In this document: in pieces, positions 7,319-15,449 of the stretch
How positions within the stretch are numbered: the stretch's first letter is position 1
Layout of the letters: each line of letters begins with the position of its first letter
Origin: Marmoricola endophyticus
GTDB lineage: Bacteria; Actinomycetota; Actinomycetes; Propionibacteriales; Nocardioidaceae
Length of the DNA stretch: 64,000 nucleotides
Assembly: GCF_014644415.1 (NCBI RefSeq)
Contig: NZ_BMKQ01000002.1
Span: forward strand, 62,001 to 126,000
Direction: 5' to 3'
Notes under the pieces: model-generated
What the model was told of the DNA's origin: nothing
What the model saw: only the letters and a program-made list of their open reading frames with translations
Databases searched by the model: none
Position numbers and translations under genes: made by a program

Positions 7319-7352
7319 GGGCCCCACCGGAGGAAGTCTCCAGCGGGGGCCC
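7319..7352. terminator. Hairpin terminator after the integrase gene
   Basis: GGGCCCC at 7319-7325 pairs with GGGGCCC at 7346-7352, and CCGGAG/CTCC bases extend the stem. It starts 17 nt past the integrase stop on the minus strand and probably separates integrase transcription from the leftward block. Confidence 0.7.
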
Positions 7353-7368
7353 GCGAAGGTCGAGGCGA

Positions 7369-8982
7369 TCAGTCACCCACCCAAGACACGCGCATCCGAC
7401 TCGATGGATCGAAGCGCGTCCCTCGCTTCGGTGCGCGGCTGACTTCGACCCTCTCGATCGCGAGGCGAAGCAGATCGCGCTGCTCCGGAACGCTTGCGGT
7501 CGTGAACGCCGGGAGCGACAACTCCGGATCGAGGAGTGCGCCGAGATCCGCCTCCGGCTGAGGTAGTTCGGCCAGCCGAAGCACGAGACGCGCGCGCTGC
7601 TCTTCCAGTCGCGCTGAGACGCGTGCGTACCGCTCTATGTCGAGCGTGGCCTTGACGTAGTGGTCGTCATCCGCACTCGCGAGACGCGTCTTGACGTCCT
7701 CCAGGTCGGACCGAAGCCGCTCGCGCTCGCGCAGCGGAGCCGGGTCGAACTTCTGCAGCCAGCGGTCCGCGACCGCCGCGAGCAGCGGGGACTCCGGCTC
7801 GTCGTGGAGTTGCGCCAGACGCCCCACCCAGGCACGGACGACGGCCTCCTCGACGGCCTCGACCGACACGCTGAGCGGGGCTGCACAGTCGCTCGCGTCG
7901 GCCTTCCACTTCCGGCATCGGTACGAGTTGCCGAACGTGTGCGCGGTCCGACCACATGAAGCGCAAACCAACAGCCCGCCGAGGAGGCTCTTCGGCTGCC
8001 GTACGGGGCGCGAGCCCCGCCCGTACTGGCGAAGCCGCGAGTCCATGACGGAAAGGAGTCGAGCCTGTTCGGCCTCGCTTGCGATGGGCTCGCGGCCCGG
8101 TGCCATGAGCGAGACGGTCTCGCCCGTGTCTGGATGCCGCCAGGCGACTACTGCGGCCTTCCATCTACCATGCTCATCGGTCGTCTTCTCCGGCATGAGG
8201 CCGGCGAGTCCCGGGGAGCGGAGCGCGGCGGAAAGCGCGGACGGTCGCCAGAGGCTCTCCTTGCATGGCTTCTCATCCGTCCCGCAGTCGCAACCCGGCC
8301 CGGGGAGCCGGTCGCGCTTGGCCAGGTGCTTCTTCGCGCGCTGCGTCAGGACGCCGCGCTCGTTGAAGTCGCGGCAGATCGTCATGAGCGACTCGCCCTC
8401 CAGCACCCGCCACACGACCTCGCGCATAGACGAGAACTCAGGCTCCAGCGGCACGAAGTGTCGCGCGTCGTCGACTGCGTACCCATACGGCGGAAGACCG
8501 CCGAGGTATTGCCCGGCGAGGCGGTCCGTGTGCTTGCGACTCTTCACCCGAAGTGACGTGTTCGCACTCTCTGCGCGAGAGATCTCGCTCATGGTGACGA
8601 TCGGGAGTCGTGAGGCGTTGCCGCTGCTCGTGTCCAGCCCGTCGCGGAGAAACACGAGGCGACCGCCGACGCGTTCGACGTCGTCGAGGACTACGCCGAT
8701 CTGTCCCGCTCCGCGCCGCGAGAGACGATCGAGTTTCCAGACGGCAAGTGTTCGGACCTCTGCATTTGCGAGTGCAGCGAGAGCGCTCTCGAAGCCCGCG
8801 CGTTTGACGTCCCGATAACCCGATCGACCCGCGTCGCTCCAGACTTCGCGGACCCTGAGCCCTTCACGATCCGCCCAGGCGCGGAGGTCCCGTTCCTGAC
8901 GTTCGATCGAATCCGCGCCTTCAGCGTCAACACTGAGCCGCAGGTAGAGGTCGACTTCTTCGCCGGTCGTGCTCTTGTCCAT
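7369..8982 (-). CDS. Large serine integrase
   Basis: A 537-residue site-specific recombinase that catalyses integration between attP and attB. The N-terminal resolvase domain has Y13-L-R15-L-S17 with Ser17 as nucleophile and the helix KLDRLSRR (83-90). A recombinase domain follows, then a zinc ribbon with Cys340, Cys343, Cys356 and Cys366, then a coiled coil near 410-470 expected to control directionality. Length is normal for the family. ATG at 8982 has GAGGAGG 4-5 nt upstream. The gene reads away from the junction, as usual when attP lies just before int. No accessory directionality factor is recognised, although the zinc-ribbon protein is a candidate. The gene looks intact. Confidence 0.95.
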   Translation of the reverse strand: MDKSTTGEEVDLYLRLSVDAEGADSIERQERDLRAWADREGLRVREVWSDAGRSGYRDVKRAGFESALAALANAEVRTLAVWKLDRLSRRGAGQIGVVLDDVERVGGRLVFLRDGLDTSSGNASRLPIVTMSEISRAESANTSLRVKSRKHTDRLAGQYLGGLPPYGYAVDDARHFVPLEPEFSSMREVVWRVLEGESLMTICRDFNERGVLTQRAKKHLAKRDRLPGPGCDCGTDEKPCKESLWRPSALSAALRSPGLAGLMPEKTTDEHGRWKAAVVAWRHPDTGETVSLMAPGREPIASEAEQARLLSVMDSRLRQYGRGSRPVRQPKSLLGGLLVCASCGRTAHTFGNSYRCRKWKADASDCAAPLSVSVEAVEEAVVRAWVGRLAQLHDEPESPLLAAVADRWLQKFDPAPLRERERLRSDLEDVKTRLASADDDHYVKATLDIERYARVSARLEEQRARLVLRLAELPQPEADLGALLDPELSLPAFTTASVPEQRDLLRLAIERVEVSRAPKRGTRFDPSSRMRVSWVGD

Positions 8983-9029
8983 ATGTCCTCCTCGTTGGTC
9001 GGGGAGGGAGTCGGCCGGGCCATGCCCTA

Positions 9030-10055
9030 TTGCTCACCGAAGTTCGGCGCAATGTCCACTCCCGCGAGGAGATCTGGATCAACGATCCCTCGCGGGTCTT
9101 CGTGGCCCGGGCGGGCCGGCACGAGCTGACCTCCACGATCCTGACCAGTGGCCAGGTCGCGGAGCTGGTGGAGCGGATGCTGAAGACCTCGGGTCGGCGC
9201 ATCGACGTCAGCCAGCCGTTCGTGGACGCGATGCTGCCCGACGGGCACCGGTTGCACGTGGTGCTGGAGGGGATCTCGCGGGGGTTCTCGGCGGTCAACA
9301 TCCGCAAGTTCGTGCTCCGTGCGGCGCAGCTGGGTGACCTCGTACGCCTGGGCAGCCTGACCCAGCAGGCGGCGGACTTCCTGTCCGCGGCGGTGCTGGC
9401 CGGGCTCAACATCCTGGTCGCGGGAGCCACCCAAGCCGGCAAGACCACCATGCTCAACTGCCTCGCCGCCGCGGTCCCGGGCGGCGACCGCATCGTCTCC
9501 GCCGAGGAGGTCTGGGAGCTCCGCTTCGCCCACGCCGACTGGGTGCCGCTCCAGTGCCGGCAGGCCGGGCTCGAGGGCACCGGCGAGGTGACCCTGCGCG
9601 ACCTCGTGCGCGAGGCGCTCCGGATGCGACCCACGAGGGTGATCGTCGGGGAGGTGCGCTCGGCCGAGGCGCTCGACCTGATCCTCGCGCTGAACTCCGG
9701 GCTGCCCGGCATGGCCACCATCCACGCGAACTCCGCCCGCGAGGCCCTGGTGAAGCTGTGCACGCTGCCGCTGCTGGCCGGCGAGAACATCTCCTCACGG
9801 TTCGTCGTCCCCACCGTCGCGGCCTCGACCGACATCGTCGTCCACCTCGGCCTCGACACCCGCGGGGTGCGGCGGGTCAACGAGATCGTCGCCGTCCCCG
9901 GCCGGGTCGAGCACGACATCATCGAGACCGAGCCGCTGTTCGTCCGGGGCGCCGAGGGCCTGGTCCGTACCGCAGGGATGCCCGGGCGGCTGGACAGCTT
10001 CGAGCGCGCCGGGATCGACGTCCACGCCCTGCTGCACGACGAGCGCGTGCGCTGA
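9030..10055 (+). pseudogene. tadA: Tad/Flp pilus assembly ATPase TadA (CpaF), 5'-truncated by the element
   Basis: From EEIWINDPSRVFVARAGRHE onward the protein is a CpaF/TadA-type secretion ATPase with Walker A GATQAGKT (132-139 from the TTG at 9030), Walker B and His boxes, and the normal C-terminus. The family has well over 100 residues before EEIWIN, and these are replaced by 12 unrelated residues (MLTEVRRNVHSR) derived from the element. The 5' part should lie beyond the left end of the element. The fragment keeps the ATPase core but lacks the N-terminal oligomerisation part, so it is unlikely to work. Its TGA overlaps the tadB ATG. Confidence 0.9.
9036..9072. other. Candidate element-chromosome junction (hybrid att site)
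   Basis: TadA homology begins at the GAG GAG ATC codons (9066-9074). The integrase gene starts at 8982, leaving about 85 bases for the attP arm. A short palindrome, CCGAAGTTCGG, lies at 9037-9047. The exact crossover dinucleotide cannot be fixed without the left junction or an uninterrupted relative. Confidence 0.55.
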
Positions 10056-10906
10056 TGGGCGTCGTCGTCGGGCTCGGGCTGGGCACCGGGCTGCTGCTGA
10101 TCTGGTCGGCGTTCGTCGTACCGCTCACCCGGCAGGAACGTCGTACGAGGGGCCGCGTCGACGAGCTGCTCGCGACCGCCGGGCTGGGCGGGGTCTCGGC
10201 AGCCAGCTTCGTCGTGCTGTGCGCGATGTGCGGGCTCGTGGCGCTCGCGGCGGTGCAGGTCGCCTCACGGACGCTGCCCGTCGCGGTGGCGTTCGGTCTG
10301 ATGGGTGCCTACCTCCCGGTCGCGATCGTGCGCGGCCGGGTCCGCCGCCGTCGCCGGGAGTTCGCCGAGGTGTGGCCCGAGGCCGTCGACAACCTGGCCA
10401 GCGCGGTGCGCGCGGGGCTGTCGCTGCCCGAGGGGCTGGCCGCGCTCGCCGTACGCGGACCCGAGCCGCTCCGCGAGTCGTTCGACGGGTTCGCGCTGGA
10501 CTACCAGGTCACCGGCCGCTTCGGGGAGAGCCTCGACCGGCTCAAGGACCGGCTGGCGGACCCGGTGGGGGACCGGGTCGTCGAGGGGCTGCGGGTGGCG
10601 CGCGAGGTCGGCGGGGGAGACCTGGGCCGGCTGCTGCGCAACCTCTCGGCGTACCTCCGCGAGGACGCCCGCACCCGCTCGGAGCTGGAGTCCCGGCAGA
10701 CGACGACCGTCAACGGCGCTCGGCTCGCGGTCGCGGCACCGTGGCTCGTCCTGCTGCTCCTGTCGTTCCAGGGCGACGTGATCCACCGGTACGCATCGGC
10801 GGGCGGGGTGGTGGTCCTGGTCGGCGGAGCGGTGGCGTGCGCGGTCGCGTACCGCCTGATGCTCTGGATCGGCCGGCTCCCGGCGGAGCGGCGGGTGCTC
10901 GGATGA
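10055..10906 (+). CDS. tadB: Type II/IV secretion inner-membrane protein TadB
   Basis: A 283-residue TadB/GspF-type platform protein of the Tad pilus machine. It has an N-terminal membrane segment (LGLGTGLLLIWSAFVV), a second near residue 60, a cytoplasmic region with the typical EVWPEAVDNLASAVRAGLSL and GGGDLGRLLRNLSAYLRED segments, and two C-terminal membrane segments. ATG 10055 overlaps the tadA stop (TGATG). The TadB/TadC pair anchors the ATPase and the growing pilus. The gene looks intact although its partner ATPase gene is split. Confidence 0.9.
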   Translation: MGVVVGLGLGTGLLLIWSAFVVPLTRQERRTRGRVDELLATAGLGGVSAASFVVLCAMCGLVALAAVQVASRTLPVAVAFGLMGAYLPVAIVRGRVRRRRREFAEVWPEAVDNLASAVRAGLSLPEGLAALAVRGPEPLRESFDGFALDYQVTGRFGESLDRLKDRLADPVGDRVVEGLRVAREVGGGDLGRLLRNLSAYLREDARTRSELESRQTTTVNGARLAVAAPWLVLLLLSFQGDVIHRYASAGGVVVLVGGAVACAVAYRLMLWIGRLPAERRVLG

Positions 10907-11829
10907 GCCCGGCGCTGTGGGGAGCCCTGCTCGGCGGGTCCTTCGGGCTCGGGGTGGTGCTCGTCCTGCAGCGACGGCTGGCGGCGCGTCGTACGCCGAT
11001 CGACCTGCGGGTGCTGCCGTACCTCCGCGACCTGCCGCAGCTCGGTGCGGTGCGGTCCACGACGCCGGAGACCTCCGCGCTGGTCGGCGTGTTCGGCCCG
11101 TTCCTGCGCGGCGCGGCGGACCTCGTCGAGCGGGTCCTCGGTGGCTCGGCGTCGATCCGACGGCGGCTGGAGCGCGCCGACCTCGAGCTCTCCGTCCACG
11201 ACTTCCGGGTGCAGCAGGTGGTCTGGGGGCTGTCGGCGTTCGCGCTCGCCGCCGTGCCGTCGCTGCTGATCTCGCTGCGGGCACCGGACCGAGCCGTACC
11301 GCTGCTGATCTTCTGCCTCGCCGCGCTGGCGACCGGCGTCCTCGTCCGCGAGAACCGCCTGACCGCGCAGGTCGCCGCTCGCGAACGACGCATCCTCGAG
11401 GAGTTCCCGACCGTCGCCGAGCTGCTCGCCCTCTCGGTGGCGGCCGGGGAGAGCCCCGTCGCCGCCCTCGACCGCGTCGTACGACGCACGCGCGGCGCGC
11501 TCACCTCCGACCTCGGGCGGGTGCTCGCCGACGTCCGGACCGGTGTCCCCGTCACCCACGCCTTCGACGCCCTGGCCAGCCGGACCGGAGTCCCCGCGGT
11601 CGCCCGGTTCGCCGAAGGGCTCGCGATCGCGGTCGAGCGCGGCACCCCGCTCTCGGAGGTGCTGCACGCGCAGGCCGCCGACGTCCGCGAGGTCGGCAAA
11701 CGTGCGCTGATCGAGGCCGGCGGCCGCAAGGAGATCGGGATGATGGTCCCCGTCGTCTTCCTGGTTCTCCCGGTCACCGTCGTGTTCGCGTTCTGGCCCG
11801 GGCTGGTCGGCCTGCGGTTGGTGAGCTGA
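10903..11829 (+). CDS. tadC: Type II/IV secretion inner-membrane protein TadC
   Basis: A 308-residue partner of TadB with the same fold. It has an N-terminal membrane segment, two near residues 110-150, the GspF-type helix EEFPTVAELLALSVAAGESP and a C-terminal segment with KEIGMMVPVVFLVLPVTVVF. ATG 10903 overlaps the tadB stop (ATGA), showing coupled translation. It belongs to the interrupted tad operon. Confidence 0.9.
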   Translation: MSPALWGALLGGSFGLGVVLVLQRRLAARRTPIDLRVLPYLRDLPQLGAVRSTTPETSALVGVFGPFLRGAADLVERVLGGSASIRRRLERADLELSVHDFRVQQVVWGLSAFALAAVPSLLISLRAPDRAVPLLIFCLAALATGVLVRENRLTAQVAARERRILEEFPTVAELLALSVAAGESPVAALDRVVRRTRGALTSDLGRVLADVRTGVPVTHAFDALASRTGVPAVARFAEGLAIAVERGTPLSEVLHAQAADVREVGKRALIEAGGRKEIGMMVPVVFLVLPVTVVFAFWPGLVGLRLVS

Positions 11830-11858
11830 TCCGAAGAGACCTGACGAAGGAGACGAGG

Positions 11859-12032
11859 ATGATGTGGATGTGGGCGCGCTGGCTGGACCGGCGCGACGAT
11901 GAGAGCGGTGACGTGCCCGGCTGGGTGCTCATCACCGTGATGACGGCCGGTCTGGTGGGCGTGCTCTGGGCGATCGCCGGCAGCCAGCTGAGCGCGATGC
12001 TGCGGCAGGCGCTGCAGTCGGTCTCCGGCTGA
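11859..12032 (+). CDS. Small pilin-like protein (57 aa), likely Flp/TadE-class subunit
   Basis: A short basic head (MMWMWARWLDRRDDESGD) precedes one hydrophobic helix (VPGWVLITVMTAGLVGVLWA) and a polar tail. This is the shape of Flp-type pilins, which TadV-like peptidases cut after a Gly; a cut near GD/VPGW is possible, though the usual Glu at position 5 of the mature helix is not evident. AAGGAG at 11847-11852 lies 6 nt before ATG 11859; the second ATG at 11862 would also serve. It follows tadC by 29 nt, the usual place for the major pilin gene. Confidence 0.75.
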   Translation: MMWMWARWLDRRDDESGDVPGWVLITVMTAGLVGVLWAIAGSQLSAMLRQALQSVSG

Positions 12033-12034
12033 GG

Positions 12035-12442
12035 ATGTCCGAGCGCGCCCGGCGTCGCGACCGCCGCGCCGAGGAGTCCGGGGCGGCCGTCGTCGACTTC
12101 GTGCTCGTCAGCCTGGTGCTGATCCCGCTCGTGCTGGGGATCATGCAGGTGGCGCTGGTGATGTACGTCCGCTCCACGCTGGCCTCCGCCGCCGCGGAGG
12201 GCGCGCGCTACGGCGCCACCATCGACCGCGGACCGGGTGATGCCGTCGTACGCACCCGCAGCCGGATCCGTGGAGCGATCGCCGACCGGTTCGCCGGCAA
12301 CGTCAGTGCCGACCGGGCGCGGGTCGACGGGGTGGCGACGATGGCCGTCCGGGTCAGGGCGAAGGTGCCCGCGCTGGGCCTGTGGGGCCCGGGCGTCTCC
12401 CTCGACGTGCAGGGGCACGCGGTGCAGGAGGTCGTGCCGTGA
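12035..12442 (+). CDS. TadE-like pseudopilin
   Basis: 135 residues. Basic N-terminus, then EESGAAVVDFVLVSLVLIPL leading into a single membrane helix and an extracellular part with AAAEGARYGAT, the characteristic TadE signature. These proteins act as minor pilins or initiators in Tad secretion. It starts 3 nt after the pilin gene, and its stop overlaps the next gene. Confidence 0.85.
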   Translation: MSERARRRDRRAEESGAAVVDFVLVSLVLIPLVLGIMQVALVMYVRSTLASAAAEGARYGATIDRGPGDAVVRTRSRIRGAIADRFAGNVSADRARVDGVATMAVRVRAKVPALGLWGPGVSLDVQGHAVQEVVP

Positions 12443-12915
12443 GTGCCGTACGCACCCTCGTGCGGCGGCTGCAGGAGCGTCGTACCGACGAGGCCGGCAC
12501 CGCGATCGTCGAGCTCGTCTGGCTGGCGATCCTGCTGCTGGTGCCGCTGGTCTACATCGTGGTCGCGGTCCTGCAGACGCAGCGGGCCTCGTACGCCGCC
12601 ACGACCGCGGCTCGCTCGGCCGGACGCGCATTCGTCACCTCCGAGACCGAGGCGGCCGCGCCGGGACGCGCCCGTGCCGCTGCCGCGCTCGCCTTCCAGG
12701 ACCAGCACGTGCCGTCCGGGCGGATGCGGCTGACCCTCACCTGCCGGCCCGATCCCGCCAACTGCCTGGCGCCCGGCTCGGTGGTCCTCGCCGATGTCCG
12801 TACGTCGGTGCTGCTGCCGCTCGTGCCCGACGCGCTCGGCGGCAACGCGCCGCGCATCCGGGTCGAGGCGAGCAGCCGCTCGCCGTACGGCACCTTCCGC
12901 GAGGACCGGCCGTGA
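12439..12915 (+). CDS. TadE/TadF-like pilus assembly protein
   Basis: 158 residues from GTG 12439, which overlaps the preceding TGA. It has the TadE pattern DEAGTAIVELVWLAILLLVP followed by an ATTAARSAGRAFVTS helix. A Cys pair in the C-terminal half (TCRPDPANC) may form a disulfide outside the cell. It probably sits in the membrane as a minor pilin. Its stop overlaps the next GTG, so the whole set is one coupled message. Confidence 0.8.
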   Translation: MSAVRTLVRRLQERRTDEAGTAIVELVWLAILLLVPLVYIVVAVLQTQRASYAATTAARSAGRAFVTSETEAAAPGRARAAAALAFQDQHVPSGRMRLTLTCRPDPANCLAPGSVVLADVRTSVLLPLVPDALGGNAPRIRVEASSRSPYGTFREDRP

Positions 12916-13355
12916 CCGGCCGCTCGACCAGGAGAGGCGACGAGGGCGGCAGCGTCACGCCGCTGATCATCGGCTTCGCGCTCGTGCTGGCCGTGCTGGT
13001 GGCCGTCGTGGTCGATGCGTCGGCGGCCTACCTGCGACGGCAGAGCCTGGACCACCTGGCCGACTCCGCGGCGCTGGCGGCCACGGACGGCATCCAGGGA
13101 CGCGAGGTCTACACCGGTGGTCTGGGGGCGGTCGCCGAGATCGACGAGGCGACCGCGCGCCGCTACGCCGCCGCCTTCGTGGCCGCCTCGGGTGCCGAGC
13201 GGCGCTACCCGGGACTCCGGATGAGCGTGACCGCGCGGGACGACGTCGTCGTCGTACGCCTCGCCGCGCCGATGGACCTGCCGCTGAGCGTCCCCGGCGT
13301 CAGCACGCCGAGGGTCACCGGGTCGGCGTCCTCCGAGGTCCGGGTCGCGCCGTGA
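12912..13355 (+). CDS. TadG-like protein (short, Rv3654c type)
   Basis: 147 residues from GTG 12912, overlapping the previous stop. It begins GDEGGSVTPLIIGFALVLAV, a single membrane helix, then DASAAYLRRQSLDHLADSAA, the repeat-like motif of TadG/Rv3654c proteins that handle the secreted fibre. It lacks the von Willebrand domain of long TadG proteins. It is the last gene of the tad operon and converges on the small leftward gene next door, 0 nt apart. Confidence 0.8.
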   Translation: MTGRSTRRGDEGGSVTPLIIGFALVLAVLVAVVVDASAAYLRRQSLDHLADSAALAATDGIQGREVYTGGLGAVAEIDEATARRYAAAFVAASGAERRYPGLRMSVTARDDVVVVRLAAPMDLPLSVPGVSTPRVTGSASSEVRVAP

Positions 13356-13664
13356 TCAGGGACCCCCGGCCGGGCGCTGCGGGTGCTCGTCCTCGTCGGG
13401 CTCCTCGGGGTCCTCACCCTCGCCACGTGCTTGCGAGCCCTTCTTCTCCTGGTCCTGGGTCAGCGAGGTCCGCGCCCGGTCGGCGCCCGGGTTGAAGATC
13501 GCGTCCATCGCCCCCAGCGCGTTGCCGCCGGCGCTCGCGCCCCCGCCGCCCTTGGTCATCCGGTCGGAGAAGTACGGCAGTCCGAGCACGATCAGGACGA
13601 CCACGATCACGGTCCCGACGACCCAGGCCAGAGTTCCCACACGGCCCAGTGTGCCCCAGCGCAC
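13356..13664 (-). CDS. Small single-pass membrane protein (102 aa), unknown
   Basis: GTG 13664 is chosen because AGGAGG lies about 6 nt upstream. One N-terminal membrane helix (LAWVVGTVIVVVLIVLGLPY) is followed by a Gly-rich patch and an acidic, Pro-rich tail (GEDPEEPDEDEHPQRP). Its stop abuts the end of the tad operon. No family is recognised; the tail probably faces the cytoplasm or cell wall. Confidence 0.7.
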   Translation of the reverse strand: MRWGTLGRVGTLAWVVGTVIVVVLIVLGLPYFSDRMTKGGGGASAGGNALGAMDAIFNPGADRARTSLTQDQEKKGSQARGEGEDPEEPDEDEHPQRPAGGP

Positions 13665-13710
13665 CCGAGCCTCCTCGCGGGCGCATGAACGCACGCGCTG
13701 CGGGTACTTG

Positions 13711-13724
13711 TCTTGTGCACAAGA
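13711..13724. promoter_or_regulatory. Perfect 14-bp palindrome, candidate MarR-type operator
   Basis: TCTTGTGCACAAGA reads the same on both strands and lies 25 bases before the ATG of the alpha/beta hydrolase gene. MarR/OhrR-family repressors often bind sites of this form near oxidative-stress genes. No MarR gene is adjacent, so the regulator is unknown. Confidence 0.55.
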
Positions 13725-13749
13725 TATTTCGCCGACTCGAGGAGAGCTG

Positions 13750-14571
13750 ATGACCGACGTATCCGTCGCCCCGAACCAGAACGTGCACGTCGAGGACACC
13801 GGCGGTGCCGGCCGCCCGGTCGTGCTCATCCACGGCTGGCCGCTGTCCGGGCAGGCGTGGACGGACCAGGTCGCCGCACTCACCGCCGAGGGGTTCCGCG
13901 TGATCACCTACGACCGGCGCGGCTTCGGCGACTCCGACGCGGGCGGCCCGTACGACTACGACACGCTCGCCGCCGACCTGCACACCGTCCTCACCGACCT
14001 CGACCTCACCGACGTCACGCTCGTCGGCTTCTCGATGGGCGGCGGCGAGGTCGCCCGCTACGTCGGCAACCACGGTGAGGACCGGCTGCACTCCGTGGTC
14101 TTCGCCAGCGCGGTGCCGCCGTACCTGCTGCAGAGCGACGACAACCCCGACGGCCCGCTCACGCAGGACGCCGCCGGCGACATGAGGGGCGGCCTCGAGG
14201 CGAGCCGCGAGGAGTTCTTCCCGGGGTTCTGCGAGGGCTTCTTCACCGCGGGTGAAGAGCTGAAGGCCACCGACCAGCAGGTCCAGGACGCGGTCGCGCT
14301 GTGCCACCGGTCCGACCAGGACGCCGCGCTGGGCTGCATGGACGCGTTCGGTACGACCGACTTCCGCGGCGATCTGCCCAAGATCACCGTGCCGACGCTG
14401 GTCCTGCACGGCGACTCCGACGGCATCGTCCCCTTCGAGGGGTCCGGTCAGCGCACCGCGGCGGCGATCGCGAGCAGCGAGACCCACGTCATCGCCGGCG
14501 CCCCGCACGGCTGCAACACCACCCACGCCGAGGAGTTCAACGCGGCGCTGCTCGCGTTCTGCGCGAAGTAG
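13750..14571 (+). CDS. Alpha/beta hydrolase, non-heme chloroperoxidase-like
   Basis: 273 residues with the full catalytic triad: nucleophile Ser95 in GFSMGG, acid Asp in LHGDSDGIVPF and His in GAPHGCN near the end. The oxyanion loop is VVLIHGWPLSGQAW, and YDRRGFGDSD is typical of the bromoperoxidase/chloroperoxidase branch, whose members are usually esterases or perhydrolases in vivo. ATG 13750 follows AGGAGAG. A palindromic operator candidate lies just upstream, suggesting induction by an oxidant or hydroperoxide (inference). Confidence 0.85.
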   Translation: MTDVSVAPNQNVHVEDTGGAGRPVVLIHGWPLSGQAWTDQVAALTAEGFRVITYDRRGFGDSDAGGPYDYDTLAADLHTVLTDLDLTDVTLVGFSMGGGEVARYVGNHGEDRLHSVVFASAVPPYLLQSDDNPDGPLTQDAAGDMRGGLEASREEFFPGFCEGFFTAGEELKATDQQVQDAVALCHRSDQDAALGCMDAFGTTDFRGDLPKITVPTLVLHGDSDGIVPFEGSGQRTAAAIASSETHVIAGAPHGCNTTHAEEFNAALLAFCAK

Positions 14572-14589
14572 ACGCGTCATGATGGCGGC

Positions 14590-15399
14590 ATGAGCGACCG
14601 ATCACCGACCGGCCACCCCGTCGCCGCCTGGCTCACCGACATGGACGGTGTGCTGGTCCACGAGGAGCACGCGATCCCGGGGGCCTCGGACTTCATCGAG
14701 GCGCTGAAGGCCTCCGGGACCGCGTTCCTCGTGCTGACCAACAACTCGATCTACACCCCGCGCGACCTGCGCGCGCGGCTGCTGGCCAGTGGGATCGACG
14801 TCCCCGAGGAGCTGATCTGGACCTCGGCCCTGGCCACCGCGCAGTTCCTCCACGACCAGCGGCCCGGCGGGTCGGCGTACGTCGTCGGCGAGGCCGGGCT
14901 GACCACCGCCCTGCACGAGGTCGGCTACGTGATGACCGAGCGCGAGCCGGACTACGTCGTGCTGGGGGAGACGCGTACGTACTCCTTCGAGGCGATCACC
15001 CGGGCGATCCGGCTGATCGAGGGCGGTGCCCGCTTCATCGCCACCAACCCCGACGTGACCGGTCCCAGCCCGCAGGGCTCGCTGCCCGCGACCGGGTCGG
15101 TGGCCGCGCTGATCACCGCCGCCACGGGGCGGACGCCGTACTACGTCGGCAAGCCCAACCCCCTGATGATGCGCAGCGCGCTGAACCGGATCGAGGCGCA
15201 CTCGGAGTCCGCGGTGATGGTCGGGGACCGGATGGACACCGACGTCATCTCGGGGCTCGAGGCCGGGCTGCGGACGGTGCTCGTCCTGTCCGGGTCGACC
15301 CGGTCGAGCCAGGTGGAGTCCTTCCCCTACCGGCCGACCCACGTCGTCGACTCCATCGCCGACCTCGTCGACGCCGCCGGGCAGGCCGACCCGGTCTGA
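14590..15399 (+). CDS. HAD-superfamily (class IIA) phosphatase, NagD-like
   Basis: 269 residues. Motif I is WLTDMDGVL (Asp17 nucleophile, Asp19), motif II VLTNNS, and motif III/IV lies in VGKPNPLMM and VMVGDRMDTD. The class IIA cap between motifs II and III is present. NagD-type enzymes hydrolyse sugar phosphates or nucleotides; the exact substrate is unknown. It lies 18 nt after the hydrolase gene and may be cotranscribed with it. Confidence 0.85.
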   Translation: MSDRSPTGHPVAAWLTDMDGVLVHEEHAIPGASDFIEALKASGTAFLVLTNNSIYTPRDLRARLLASGIDVPEELIWTSALATAQFLHDQRPGGSAYVVGEAGLTTALHEVGYVMTEREPDYVVLGETRTYSFEAITRAIRLIEGGARFIATNPDVTGPSPQGSLPATGSVAALITAATGRTPYYVGKPNPLMMRSALNRIEAHSESAVMVGDRMDTDVISGLEAGLRTVLVLSGSTRSSQVESFPYRPTHVVDSIADLVDAAGQADPV

Positions 15400-15449
15400 C
15401 CCGCCTTGGGGGTCCTTGTCACGGTATGGGCTTCGTGGTGCGATGAGGC

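Larger units (their letters stand above)
1..9065. mobile_element. Integrated serine-integrase element (satellite or remnant-prophage type), right-hand part
   Basis: The stretch ends beside a large serine integrase, and immediately beyond it a tadA/cpaF reading frame starts in mid-protein. This places the right junction near 9,048-9,068. Visible cargo is a restriction-modification pair on the plus strand and a leftward block with a P27-like terminase small subunit, small coupled genes and a zinc-ribbon protein. No large terminase, portal, capsid, protease or tail gene is seen. Layout and size recall the phiRv1 prophage-like element of Mycobacterium tuberculosis (serine integrase at one end, small genes, then TerS); that comparison is from memory. 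The left junction, with the 5' part of tadA, should lie upstream of base 1, so total length is unknown. Confidence 0.8.

Noticed and set aside
7173-7376. 67-codon minus-strand frame overlapping the integrase stop
   Set aside because: It runs through the strong terminator hairpin and the second 82-bp repeat, so it is probably not coding.
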